The notes under the pieces are model-generated. The model was not told the origin of the DNA. It searched no databases and worked only from the letters and a program-made list of their open reading frames with translations. A stretch of 64,000 bases of DNA from Angiostrongylus vasorum (taxonomy: Eukaryota; Nematoda; Chromadorea; Rhabditida; Metastrongylidae): NCBI GenBank assembly GCA_018806985.1, contig JADANN010000451.1, positions 1,364,001 through 1,428,000 of the forward strand. Reading direction: 5' to 3'. Position numbers and translations under genes: made by a program. The stretch's first letter is position 1, and every line of letters begins with the position of its first letter. This document shows, piece after piece, positions 11,016 to 21,700 of this stretch.

Positions 11016-11469
11016 TTATTCTTTATATCTAATTATGTCAAAGAAACATTTAAACACTTGTGTGCTTGAAAGTTTGAATGACCTAAATTAACACCGTGCT
11101 GGCTCGCACTTATTTCCTCTGGAGCCCATTTTAGAGATTTGAGTGGGGTTTGTCGTCTGCGACTTCATTTGCTCTAGGACGACACTGATTTCTATCATAA
11201 TCAATATTTAGACGGTCTTCCAGGTACAGTTATGAGAGTCTTTCTTCACAAAATTGTCTACAGGAAAATGGCGCCTTGTTGCGAAGCCCTCTTTAACACC
11301 CGAGAAAAACCCATATCCACGGTAAGGTAGTGAACAATTGAAGAGCTATTAATAAGAGGCAAAACAATTTCAACATCAGTGATTAAAGCTTAATTAGGTT
11401 GCGAATGCGTTTGAAATTGCAGACTTATTTGTTTCACTGATAAGATGAGACGCCGAGAGAAAAGAAAAA

Positions 11470-11960
11470 CAAGATCGTCGATGGTGCAGTGGGTAGCACG
11501 TGAGCTCCCGAAACCGGAGTGGGTAGACGTGGGTTCGAAGCTCATCTGACGTTCCCACTAATCCTCGTATCTCAGCAACAGTGTAGATGCATTTAATGTA
11601 CTACCTGCCTCGAAAAAACAAGTAATAGGCACTGACTGAAGCGTAAACGTCGTGATTTCAACTGAAGCTTCAGCTTAACTAAATTTATTGCCAATTTGCG
11701 CTTCTCAAATCAATCCCGTTGACGGTTGATTGCTGAAATCACCGTTATGGTAAAAAAAAACTGGCTGAGATAAAGGTAAAGCAGAGACCTCTATGGTGTA
11801 GTGGGTACAATGGGACGCTCCAGAAAGGATAGTCGGTGGGTACGAAGCTTGGCTGAGATTCCCAGGTTTGCTAGGCATCACTGTGGTTGTACTTCATATA
11901 ATACCTTCTTATGAAAAAATAGGTAGCAAATAAAAAGTTGGACATTATGACATAACGTCG
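11470..11960 (-). repeat. old Rep3 copies with clear tRNA-like segments
   Basis: GATGGTGCAGTGGGTAGCAC with GTGGGTTCGAAGCTC (11475-11545), and a second copy at 11790-11860, look like Pol III A/B boxes. They are followed by Rep3-type TCTCAGCAACAG and, in the second copy, ATCACTGTGGTTGTACTTCA. This suggests Rep3 has a tRNA-derived segment. Confidence 0.6.
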
Positions 11961-11984
11961 TTACCAAAATTTTGATTCAGCTAA

Positions 11985-12310
11985 CGTTTTGGCGCCTTCA
12001 CCTTTTTCAGAGGAGGAATTATTCGAATTGAGTGTCCAAAGCCGTCGGGATGTGGAACTTCGCACAGAAGAACGAGAATGCGTCGAAACAGAGCCAAGCA
12101 AAATATTTCACTAATCTCGTGTCTGCTTATCAATAAAGAGGACTACACATTTATTATTCAAAGGGAGATTAAAAGGAGATCGCGCTGTGCTCCACTGGAT
12201 TCGACTGGGTGCGACCACGAACACCCGGTCGGACCGATCCAGTTCTGAAGAAGATGAAGACGCCGTAACGTTAGCGGAGCAGGCTTCTTTTTAATCAACC
12301 TCGTGTTAGC
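11985..12310. mobile_element. HH element, diverged inverted pair
   Basis: Left block CAGCTAACGTTTTGGCGCCT and right block GACGCCGTAACGTTAGCGGA (about 12260) are opposed hammerhead-like ends. The border AATCAACCTCGTGTTAGCTT follows. Both cores have substitutions. Confidence 0.5.
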
Positions 12311-12444
12311 TTATCGATAAAAAAAAGTGAATCGGTTTTAAAAGTTCACTGCAACTTACTCATTGGACAGTTACTTTTTTAGAAACTACAACGTTGATTA
12401 GATTTTTTTTCAATATATGACAACTTTGGACAAATAAAAGGAAA

Positions 12445-12725
12445 AGCTCTCGGCGTTTATCAATCCCTGAGGGATGAGCCATGCACTCGACTTCATCAAA
12501 CATTGTTTGGATATGACTGAATGCATATCTGGCCTTTACAATGACTCGCAGTGGTCTACCGATGTATCGAGCCAGTGCTGTATCCTCCCAGACAAGTGTG
12601 GTGCCAGTTTGCCGACCCCGAAGGGATGGAGGGCTTGGTGGGCCATGGGGGCGGGGATCGATCCCACGTATGTGTCGCAGTGGTGCCTCCAACCACTGCG
12701 CCATACGCACCACACGCGCCCACGA
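12445..12725 (-). repeat. SINE1
   Basis: Reverse-orientation full copy: tail GCTCTCGGCGTTTATCAATC at the left, head ACCACTGCGCCATACGCACC at the right. All ORFs here are frames of the SINE. Confidence 0.85.
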
Positions 12726-12739
12726 TAGGATTGGTACAC

Positions 12740-12812
12740 GTTACGATGTATACATATATGCACATATGTATACATATATATTTTATATACACATACATAT
12801 ATATGATACCTT
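12740..12812. repeat. TA/CA-rich microsatellite
   Basis: Impure repeats of ATATATGCACATATGTATAC type immediately next to the SINE1 head. Confidence 0.8.
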
Positions 12813-14440
12813 GGTCATAGCCGAATTATTATAGGTTGTTTAGAAATAAATGAGCGTTTTTAACAATATTGTTTGAGATGTCATAACTTGCTTCAAACAA
12901 AACTTTATTAATCGAAGTAAAAAACACAGGAAGCAGTAAAATTTAGGAACTTCGGTCTAAATATTTTTCCAAAGGAATGTTTCCCAACAACGTAGCAAAG
13001 CTCTGATCACAGAACTCCCATTCCAGAACACCATGGTTCCCACGACTAATGGCATTTCAGTTGACTCCTTCGTACTTGAATGCCATGCCATGTTCACATC
13101 CGGTGACGAATGACTCCGCTCCAGCAGCCAGCGTTATGGAATGTTCATCCAAGATTCGTGCAGATTTTTTATGAATTGCCGTCCATATGTTTCTTTTTTA
13201 AAATTTTGTAAACGAGGTCTATTCCTTCCTAAGCTCTGCTTGCTTTCAAAATTGTTTTTATTTTTATTTCTAATTTTATTCTTTGCTTGACGGCATAGTT
13301 CAGGGAACCCGTCCGCACTTTATGTACATACAACAAATCGTCTTAGTGCAAGCATGAAGTGAATAGGTTTCAAATCATCTCACCAAAAATATGTCAAACA
13401 AGGACATAAATATTAAAGTTTCAAATAAATTTCGCCATTTCTAGCATAGAGCATCATCGGGCTGATTGAATGCATATTTGGCCTATGTAATGACTTTTTA
13501 AGGTGCAATATCGGTGTTTCTATCTTTTAGGACAGATCTAATACCAACCTGGGAGGGTTCGGTAGTGAACTAGCTCTAGTTGCTGGTTCGAAGAAATGGC
13601 CACGTATACCTTCCAGGGGCATCTCTAACCAATGGGATAACGGCGCTTAGTGGTCTCGCTTTATATCAAAGTCATTCAATGATTTCAGCTGATCTGCAAG
13701 GTGCACATTGATACGGCTAGCAAGTGACGGTAGCTGCTAACATATGGTGTTTGCAGAACTTCGTTGTGAGTTTGGCGGATGTTGCTTAGCTCAAGAAGTT
13801 TCGGTATTTTAACGCGATTTTTCTTCTAAACCTAGAACAGAATTATCTTTCAGAGCTTTTACACAGGCCTTTCGTGGACTAAACAAAAAGCAGAATACTT
13901 AGAATTTTCTTTATCACACACATGCCAAGTTTACAAACGGCTATCCAAAAAGTAAACGAATATCCAGCGCGCGATCAGTTTTGGTTATGTTGTTTGTACT
14001 GAATTTGTTAGCAGCGAGAGTATCTGATTACTCGGCTGTGTGACGTCTTAAAGTACGCTTTTTTTTAGTGCACCTACGTGCATACCGCTTTAAGAAGCAA
14101 TATGATCCGATGGCTTAAGGACTTGCCTATAGCAGAAATAAACACCTCCACCATTCCTCCCACCCATTCAGTCAATATCACCGTTGCTTTCGACTTACAG
14201 TGGCTCAACCGGCGATAAGATGTAGGGAGTTTCTATTCAACTTCGACCTCGTACTATAATCTTTTTGGAGCTGCAAGACCTTCCTCTAAGATTTGAAAGT
14301 TCGATTTCGAGAATTCATCATACTTCGATACCGTTTCGATTAACTATGTTGTGAGTTCGCATAACTGGTTGTGTTAACCTAACGGAGTATGTCGAAGGAT
14401 ATGCCTGATTAATTCACTGAAACACGTCTACTGAGGTTCC
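12813..14440. other. geneless; one degenerate SINE1 relic
   Basis: 13445-13650 (-) retains ATTGAATGCATATTTGGCCT and GGACAGATCTAATACCAACC, a decayed SINE1. I see nothing else of note. Confidence 0.45.
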
Positions 14441-14450
14441 AGAACGTACA

Positions 14451-16114
14451 ATGACGTCTTTGACCGTGGGTCTTAGTTTGGCACTCTGTGTGATGCTTCT
14501 TCTCACCGACGCGTATCCAGCTTCCAAAGAATCACAGCGAAGTCTCGTCGACGTATTCAATTGCATTCGCAGGCAAGTGATGGCTGTAGGTAAAACGTAT
14601 TGGAAGATAATTGAAGAGTTCACAAGCTGCTTGAGGGTAATTAATGTAGTCTTTCGTAACAGCAAAGTATTCATTAACACAGGGAACTTTTACTACCTGA
14701 AATACTTTTACTAGTCTTTATATTCTTCTTCAGCAAAACAAGGTCTTATTATTTCTTTATTTACGCACAAGCTGACGTTTCGTCGAATTTCGCCTTCAGA
14801 GTCTGGAAAGGTCAAGTTGACCGCAATCTACCGAGCTAAACACCTCCAGAACCAAACAGAGAAAAGGCTAAACCAAGATTTCATTCACATTGAACACTAT
14901 AAACACTATTAACACCACAAAGAATTGTCCGATCAATGCCGAGGTTAACAGAAAGTTAGTCGTGGGAGTTACTTTCACTAGTCTAATCTATCCCATTTAT
15001 CTTCTATTTCCCGCATGTTGCATCGTGCAAAGTAGTGATTCTGATCAAATGCGCAGACATAATACCATGTTCTGATTTCCGATGAAAACGTGCTAAATTT
15101 TGCTGTCTACCAATTTTCTAAACTAAGAGCCAATAAATCAGTGTTTCGTTTTTTTTTAAAACGACGGTTTAACATGCTAGGAGTTCGTCTCCGTGGTCGT
15201 CATGGCACCTACCGAAATCTGGTGTCTCCAATAATAAGTACCAAACTTTCATTGTGTCAATCCCAGCAAAAGAAAGAAGGATAGAAATGCTGTGATGTCC
15301 ATAGTTTTTCCTATGAGAGTAGACTTTTTGTAGGAATCCCTATGGAAAACCATGATTTCCTTGCTTTTTCGTCTGGGTTTAACATCAATCATCTCTTGTT
15401 ATTCAGGTTGCCAGCGATTTCACCTGGATTTACAACGGCAACAGGTTAGAAATTATTTTTACTAAATATTTTGGCATTTGTTATATTAATTGCTCTTGAG
15501 CATAAATAGAACAGTGAAAGCAGGTTTGTTTATTCGTATTTTGTCTAAACATTACCGTAATCTCCCTTGTTATTTCACCGTCAAGGAACACCTTCGTTTG
15601 TTTACTTAGAATATGATATGTTTCTTGTTTAGTGAGTGGCACGGAGCTTAAAAAAGCAGCTCAAGTGCTTTTAAGCTTAGGATGTTTACTATCATTATTC
15701 TACGAATTTTTCTGCTAATTTTCAAGTCAAATTCCGATTAGAGGGTTGGTTTCAAAATTTTCTAGGAGTTAGGGTTGGAATTCACTACGTGATTCGCGAA
15801 ACATCGGACGAAAGCACCAACTCATTCAGTAGAACTTGTAGCCCCGTGGCGACAGTCCTGAGTTTCCTAATTCTCATCAAATTTTAAGGAGTGGAGCTGA
15901 TGGCAGAATGTTCAAGGATTCTTGGACAATTTTCTGCTCGAGAAATGCGATGTGTTTTCTCGCCAATCCGATGTTTGTTTCGTCCGGCGGATCGACCACA
16001 CGACGACAACGACGGCAATCGACGGTGATCGCTAGGGTGATCGACTTCGAAATCGAGACGATCAAAGCGAATGAATATTTTGAACGGTTTTGCTTGTTAA
16101 CACGTACCATCTAG
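14451..16114 (+). CDS. candidate small secreted protein, three exons (14451-14636, 15407-15444, 15907-16114)
   Basis: Exon 1 starts at an ATG and encodes a classic signal peptide: a hydrophobic core GLSLALCVMLLL, then TDAYP with likely cleavage after A. It ends ...EFTSCLR before an AGG|GTAATT donor. Exon 2 (38 nt) lies between a TTATTCAG acceptor and an ACAG|GTTAGA donor and reads VASDFTWIYNGN. Exon 3 follows a GGCAG acceptor, keeps the frame, and ends at TAG 16114. The join would give about 143 residues with five cysteines after the signal peptide, so an extracellular or excreted product is plausible. I recognise no family. A PLE fragment lies in intron 1. An alternative donor exists at 14588. 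The minus-strand frame over exon 3 is also open, so exon 3 is the weakest part. Exon phases are seen; the gene model is inference. Confidence 0.4.
14735..14965. repeat. solo PLE end and 3' tail
   Basis: CTGACGTTTCGTCGAATTTC (hammerhead-like block on - with a short deletion), GGTCAAGTTGACCGCAATCT, then CGATCAATGCCGAGGTTAAC and AGAAAGT. Matches the PLE-A arm. Confidence 0.65.
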
Positions 16115-16209
16115 CATTCATTCTTTTACATATTGGAAGTCTAATAATATAATATTAAGAAATTCTATTTTCCGAACAGATAAATGTGAGTTCGCCCGTG
16201 TAAAAAAAA

Positions 16210-16313
16210 TGGATAAGGCGTTCGATGTTAATCAATCCCTTAGGAATGCAGCATATGACTTTAAATTAAGCATCATAGAGGTAAATGAACACGTATTTGC
16301 CATATACTATGAC
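16210..16313 (-). repeat. SINE1 tail fragment
   Basis: TTAATCAATCCCTTAGGAAT and AAATTAAGCATCATAGAGGT: degenerate SINE1 3' part on the minus strand, abutting the next SINE1. Confidence 0.55.
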
Positions 16314-16318
16314 ATACG

Positions 16319-16565
16319 GAGGAGGCGCGTGTAGCCCAGTGGTTAGAAGTTCCTGCAAAACACACATGGTCTCTGGTTCAATTCCGTGCCTACTAAACCT
16401 ACTAACTCTCTGGTTCTTCTGTAGGAATAGTAGCATTAACTTGACACATCAGGAGGCCACAGCAAGTCAATCTATAGACCAGATCTGCTCTCAGTTACCT
16501 TTAACGGTTCTCAATCCAGTCAAGTGTCGCATTTATCAGGAATTGATCAAGGCGGAAGGTGGCGG
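16319..16565 (+). repeat. SINE1, diverged
   Basis: GGCGCGTGTAGCCCAGTGGT head with B-box GGTTCAATTCC, followed by a diverged body and a GGAATTGATCAAGGCGGAAG tail. It may be mistaken for a tRNA gene; the 3' acceptor stem is absent. Confidence 0.6.
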
Positions 16566-16989
16566 ATCAAGGGCTTGACCCGTTATTTATTTACGACTTA
16601 TAAACTTAAGCACTTTTTCGTGAACTGGATTTAAGGCAATTTAATGATCCTGGCGAAAGTTTTTTTAAGAGGGTGCTCGTAGCACATTAGTCAAAGCTGT
16701 TCTGCAATGCACCCATTCTTGTTGGTTCGACTTCTGCGCACACAAATCAAGTCCTTTATCGATCCATGGTCATACAATGGGCGGAAAACTTTGTCCGGAG
16801 ATAGGCATCTTCGGAAGATGATGACAATAGGAATACTCGGCTTTTCAAGACGCTGTGCATGGCACAGTCGCACAGGTCTATAGAGCTAAATTAGAAGGTT
16901 TACCGATATTACCGATCTGATAATTGACTGCAATCCGTTCTTCGTCATAACTATGTTTTCTTCGTAAAATTCTGGCAACATTTTTTTCT

Positions 16990-17530
16990 TTTAACCTTTT
17001 TTACTTACTGCATACTCTTTTAATGGCAGGATATATTGCGAAATATAAATTCTATGATCAGAGATATTTGCAAAACTCCGGACTGCAGGTGTCTGCGGTG
17101 AGGAACGAACGCGTTATTACCCTTTCCGTGGACTAACGCGTTCACCACCACACCATGTGGGTCCTTTGTTTCGCCTGTCTCTCAGCTAATTTTTGCAAAT
17201 ATCTCAGCATCGTAGAAGTTATATTTTGCAATGCACGCTGCCACTAAAAAAGTAGGCAATAAATAAAACGTTAAGATTGTGATTATAACTACGGCCTCGG
17301 CTTGACTGGGTTCATTGCCGATTTGGGCTATCCAGATCAATCCCGCTGAAGGGTGATTGCTGTTGGCAGTGGTCGATAAAACTAGCTGAGAGACAGGCGA
17401 AACGAAGGACCTGCATGGTGAGGTGGTAAATGCGTTAGCCACCGGAAAGGGTAATAGCGCGTTCGTTTCCCACTGCAGGCACCTGCGGTCCGGAGTTTGG
17501 CAAATATCTCAGCATCATAGAAATTTTTTC
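16990..17530. repeat. Rep3 copies in opposite orientations
   Basis: 16990-17275 forward (GAGATATTTGCAAAACTCCG to CGCCTGTCTCTCAGCTAATT) with inverted ends, and 17280-17525 reverse, containing GGGTTCATTGCCGATTTGGG. Confidence 0.8.
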
Positions 17531-17827
17531 TTAAAATACTCTGAACCAAAAACCGGAGAAGTAGGATACTTTATTGAACCGTATCAATTCAGAGGACGTT
17601 TAATGTGAGGAAAATTCATGTTTTACTATCATGTGAAGCACATAACCACTATCCAAGCCGTTCTTGACTTTTTTCATTTCGGTATTACACTTCTGGGATT
17701 ACTTGAAAACTATCGATCTTCTCTTAACTGATAGATCTTATGAGCAACAGAGAAGTTTAGCTGTTCAATTCAGCCTGACTCGAATACGACCGATGGAGGA
17801 CTAGTTGCCACGCAATGATCTCCTTAC

Positions 17828-17958
17828 TCTGGCTACATATCCGCTTAGTCTCTCGTGAGCCAGCCGTAAGATGAGTTTCGAAGAACGACGAGCGCGGTGT
17901 TGTCGCTCAAGCAGATGGACGTCGGCACGTCGGTTATTCACTTTCCAGGAAAAAATTC
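17828..17958 (-). other. orphan exon-like ORF, unrecognised
   Basis: An open frame of arginine-rich sequence (VNNRRADVHLLERQHRARR) lies between a TATTCGCAG acceptor and an AGA|GTAAGGA donor on the minus strand. It sits downstream of the Pax homeodomain exon, but its phase does not fit that exon in this frame. The NNRRA string superficially resembles homeodomain helix 3, but the spacing from W is wrong. Confidence 0.2.
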
Positions 17959-18639
17959 CTGCGAATACATCCCAAAACGCCCTCCCCTCCCCCACTTCTC
18001 CTAAAAAGTCCAATCGAATAATTCAAGTCCCATTGTCAACGTAACTTTGCGATGAGATTTCCATTCACTTGAAAACCGGGACACTACGGTGACTTCACAA
18101 CTATAAACGTTCAATTTAACTCTTGTTTCTGTACACTGGGGAGCAGGAGGTGATGTTCTGCATGACGAGTTGAATCCTAAAGTAACCCAGAAGATGTACG
18201 ATTCAGGTATCAACCCGGTTTTTCTTTACAGTTCCCAACAAATTGTAGTATTTTGTTCATTCACTGCTCATATCAATTATAAGAAAAGCGACAATGACAA
18301 AAAACAGAGGTATGTGGAGGTAGGAAGAGAGACTGAAAGGCTATTCCAGCTTTATCGCTGAATTTTTCGTTATTCGTACGGTTTGAAAATGGTCGATTTT
18401 CTCCGCTGAGAACTCAGTTCCACGTTGGCATCGGATCCATTAGTCCTGGAAACGTTCTACTTAGGGATTTGCTGAAGAATTCCATACACTTCAATAGTTC
18501 TACCAAACAATTTGAGTCGAAAATAGTCGCTAACTTGCCCACCTAGAGTTTACAAAATTTGAATTTTGCATTTAGGTCCAACATTTACTTTTGCAAGTTT
18601 GAAAGGAAAAAGCAAAATCGTTGCTTGATCACATCCAAC

Positions 18640-18725
18640 TCTTTCTCCCCTCTCTCTTTTCTTTATTCCTACTTTTCTCTGCTTCCCCCTAACTTTCCTT
18701 TTCTCTCTCCTTCTTTATCTGTCTT
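18640..18725. repeat. polypyrimidine (CT-rich) tract
   Basis: About 85 bp that are almost entirely C and T, such as CTTTCTCCCCTCTCTCTTTT. Confidence 0.75.
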
Positions 18726-18795
18726 ACTCATAAACTTTAGTTGACCAATAATTGCAACCAAATAATATAACAGTGATAACCATTAATCACTAACG

Positions 18796-21700
18796 TTACC
18801 TGTTTCTCTTAAGCATGGAAGGTTGTTCGTGCTCGTCTCGTTCTACCGACGATCCGCTGCTTTCCTGGTGTGTTCGTCTCCATTTTGCGCGTCTGTTGGA
18901 GAACCACACCTTTGAAAAATTCAAAAAACTACCAGAAACTTGCAGCAAAGACAGCAAATTCCCCTTAAATTTTTAAAGGGGAAGAAAAACCCATGTAGAC
19001 ATCTTTCTCGTGTTTACGTTTAATCTCATAAAGGGCGATGAAACAATAAAGCGTCCTATGTTGACCAATCAGTCGGGAACGCCTCATGAATTGGAGATTA
19101 CATTTTCGAAAATGAGAGATCTTACTTGCTATTAGGGGCGCGTGTGGCGCAGTGGTCGAAGGCGCTCTGGAGCACACACATGGAATCGATCCTCGCGTCC
19201 ACGGCATACCAAGCTTTCAAACCCTCCAGGGTAGGGAAGTTGCTCTCAGACTTGTCTGGGAGGATAATAGCACTTGCTGATACATCGGTAGGCCACCTCA
19301 AGTCATTATAAAGGCCAGCAACGTATTCAATCACCTCCAAACAATGTTTAATGAAGTCGAATGCATGACGCATCCCTCAGGGATTGATCAACGTCAAGAC
19401 CCTTATTGTTTTCTTTATACTTGCTGTTAGCGAAAGTCTGAATACTCCAAAAATTCCATTCCACCTAATAGTCCATTTTGACCTCATCATGCTTCATGTT
19501 GAAAATGGACGCTAATTTCGCACTGTATAAGTGGGAATCAACGCAAATGGAGCTCCAGGTTTGTAAAGGATCGTAGAAATGATTGAATGCATAGTTAGTG
19601 TGCGCAAGGACTTTCAGTGCCTTGTGGCAACAATTTACTGTTCCTTAGTCTCACAGGTTAGTCTGCTATCAGTTTGCTACCTCGGAGGGAATGAGAGGCC
19701 CCGTTAGGCCAGAAGTCCTAGCCATCGAGCATGTGCACCTCAAGCCACCTAATAACGACCACTCTGCAAAAGTTTCTCCTCTCACAATATAGTGGCTTAA
19801 CTCTTTATTTACTGCCTATTCTGTTTTCATTGCACCTAGCTATGTGAAATGCAGCCACAATGATACTGAGATATGAGCAAAACTTGAGACCTCAAGTGGG
19901 CTTAAAACTACTGTTACCCCTAACCGGGAGCTCACCTGCCATCCACTACACTAACCGCGCACGTCATCCGCTTTGCGTTTCCATAAGCCATGTCCTTACT
20001 CTACTGGTGCTCGAATAGTAAGAGTTGGTAGTAGTACAGTAGAAAGTACACAGTAGCAGCTTCTATTACCAACGTCGTGTAAGCTCAATGATTTAAACAC
20101 ATGTTGCTTATTTTACTACCGACGTGAAATGACGGTCGGTTTGCAAATTTTTGACAGTAGATGTTCATTTCGTTAGCATTCCAGCTTCAGCTGTACTAAA
20201 TTCAATGCACATTTGTGCTTTCAGATCATTTCCGTTGACGGGTGACTGCTGATAACACCGATGGAGTAAAAACAAAGTAGAGAGAAAAGCTAAGCAAAGG
20301 TCTAGATTGGTTCAGTGAATAACGCGTAAACCCCGGTAAGGGTAATTGTGGGTTCGAAGCCCAACTGACGTTCCGCATTTTGCTCATGTCTCGGCTCCCA
20401 TGTGGTTTCATCTTACAATAAAGTGTTCTTCCGCGGTCTCTTACCTGAATTCTGGCCTCTGGCAACTGCGTGTTTTTCACCAATTCCATCCGTTGAGCTG
20501 CACTTGGATAGGGTTCCATAGCGAACGTGGATTCCAATAGCTCAAGTTGTTCTGTAACTTTTAATAGTTCTATGCGCAGCGAAAAAAATTGGGTGACTAG
20601 TTAAAGGGGACTAAAATTTGAAAAAAAGGATTTTTCACACGGTCCGGTTCGACTAGTTGTGCGGATAACAACCTTTCTCATTCGATTTGTTTCGTCGCAT
20701 CCGCCAACCAGAAGATGTTTGGATTTGCGCATAGGTCTCACTACTGCTTGCGAATTCTGGTCTTTATGAATATTGTTCAAAGATGATAGAATAAATTCTC
20801 TTTAGAGCTTTGGGTTGCCCTGCTTTGGTGTTTCCAAGTATTTACCACAGACGGTCACCAGCCTTTACGCTTTCCAGAGATGCTAAGACAATTGTCTGGT
20901 AGCAATCTCATGATTCCGGATTGAGCGAGGCGTGTGTGGCTCGTAGAGGCTTCGAACCAGGGCTCCTTTCGCGTTGGACGACATCACAACTACTACACAG
21001 CCCGCGCTCCACTTGCAAAACTCAATGCGCTTATGTGCCTATTATATTCGCAAAAAATAATATGAAATTGACTAGAATAGGAACTTCACTCCATGATGCC
21101 AGTGTAATAATTTCTCAATATCATGTTGTTTTGTGATTAACCCGATTCAGCTTAACCTTTTTCAGTGGCGGTCCTCTTTTAAGTTTTCTTTTTTTCCTGT
21201 CACTTTTTTTTCAAAGCCATGGGTCTTCAAATGATGACTGATAACGGTGACAGCTATATAGTGAGTAATAGAAGAAAGTCGATCGAGATAGGAGATTAAC
21301 CCACTCCACCTTTGCTACTGCATTTTGTGGCCGGCTCAACAGACGTGTCTTCGTCGGCTGCGGACTTTGTGGCTTTTTGAAAATAAAAAACTTCTCAATA
21401 AATACGACATTTGAGGTGTTTTGAACATGGCGGGATTGTAGACGGTGAGGGAACGAACGGCGGAGATCGATTCAACGTGTGTGTTGCAGGGCGCCTCCGA
21501 CCACTGCGCCACACGTGCCCTTTTGAACATACATAGTCTGGTAAAACAAACTTTGGAACCCATTAAACTCAATATGGACACTATAGTGGGGGGCAGGGGT
21601 GGATTAAGTAGAACTGGACAACAAACTTGCTTCAATTCTTGAAAGATGTGGTGTGGGCCCTAACGTCTTTTGACCTTGTTGCTAAGGGCAGTTTCAACCG

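Noticed and set aside
17828..17958. Homeodomain helix 3 (NNRRA) for the Pax gene
   Set aside because: Spacing from the tryptophan is one residue too long, and a proper VWFSNRRAKWRR exon with correct phase lies at 18796-18909.
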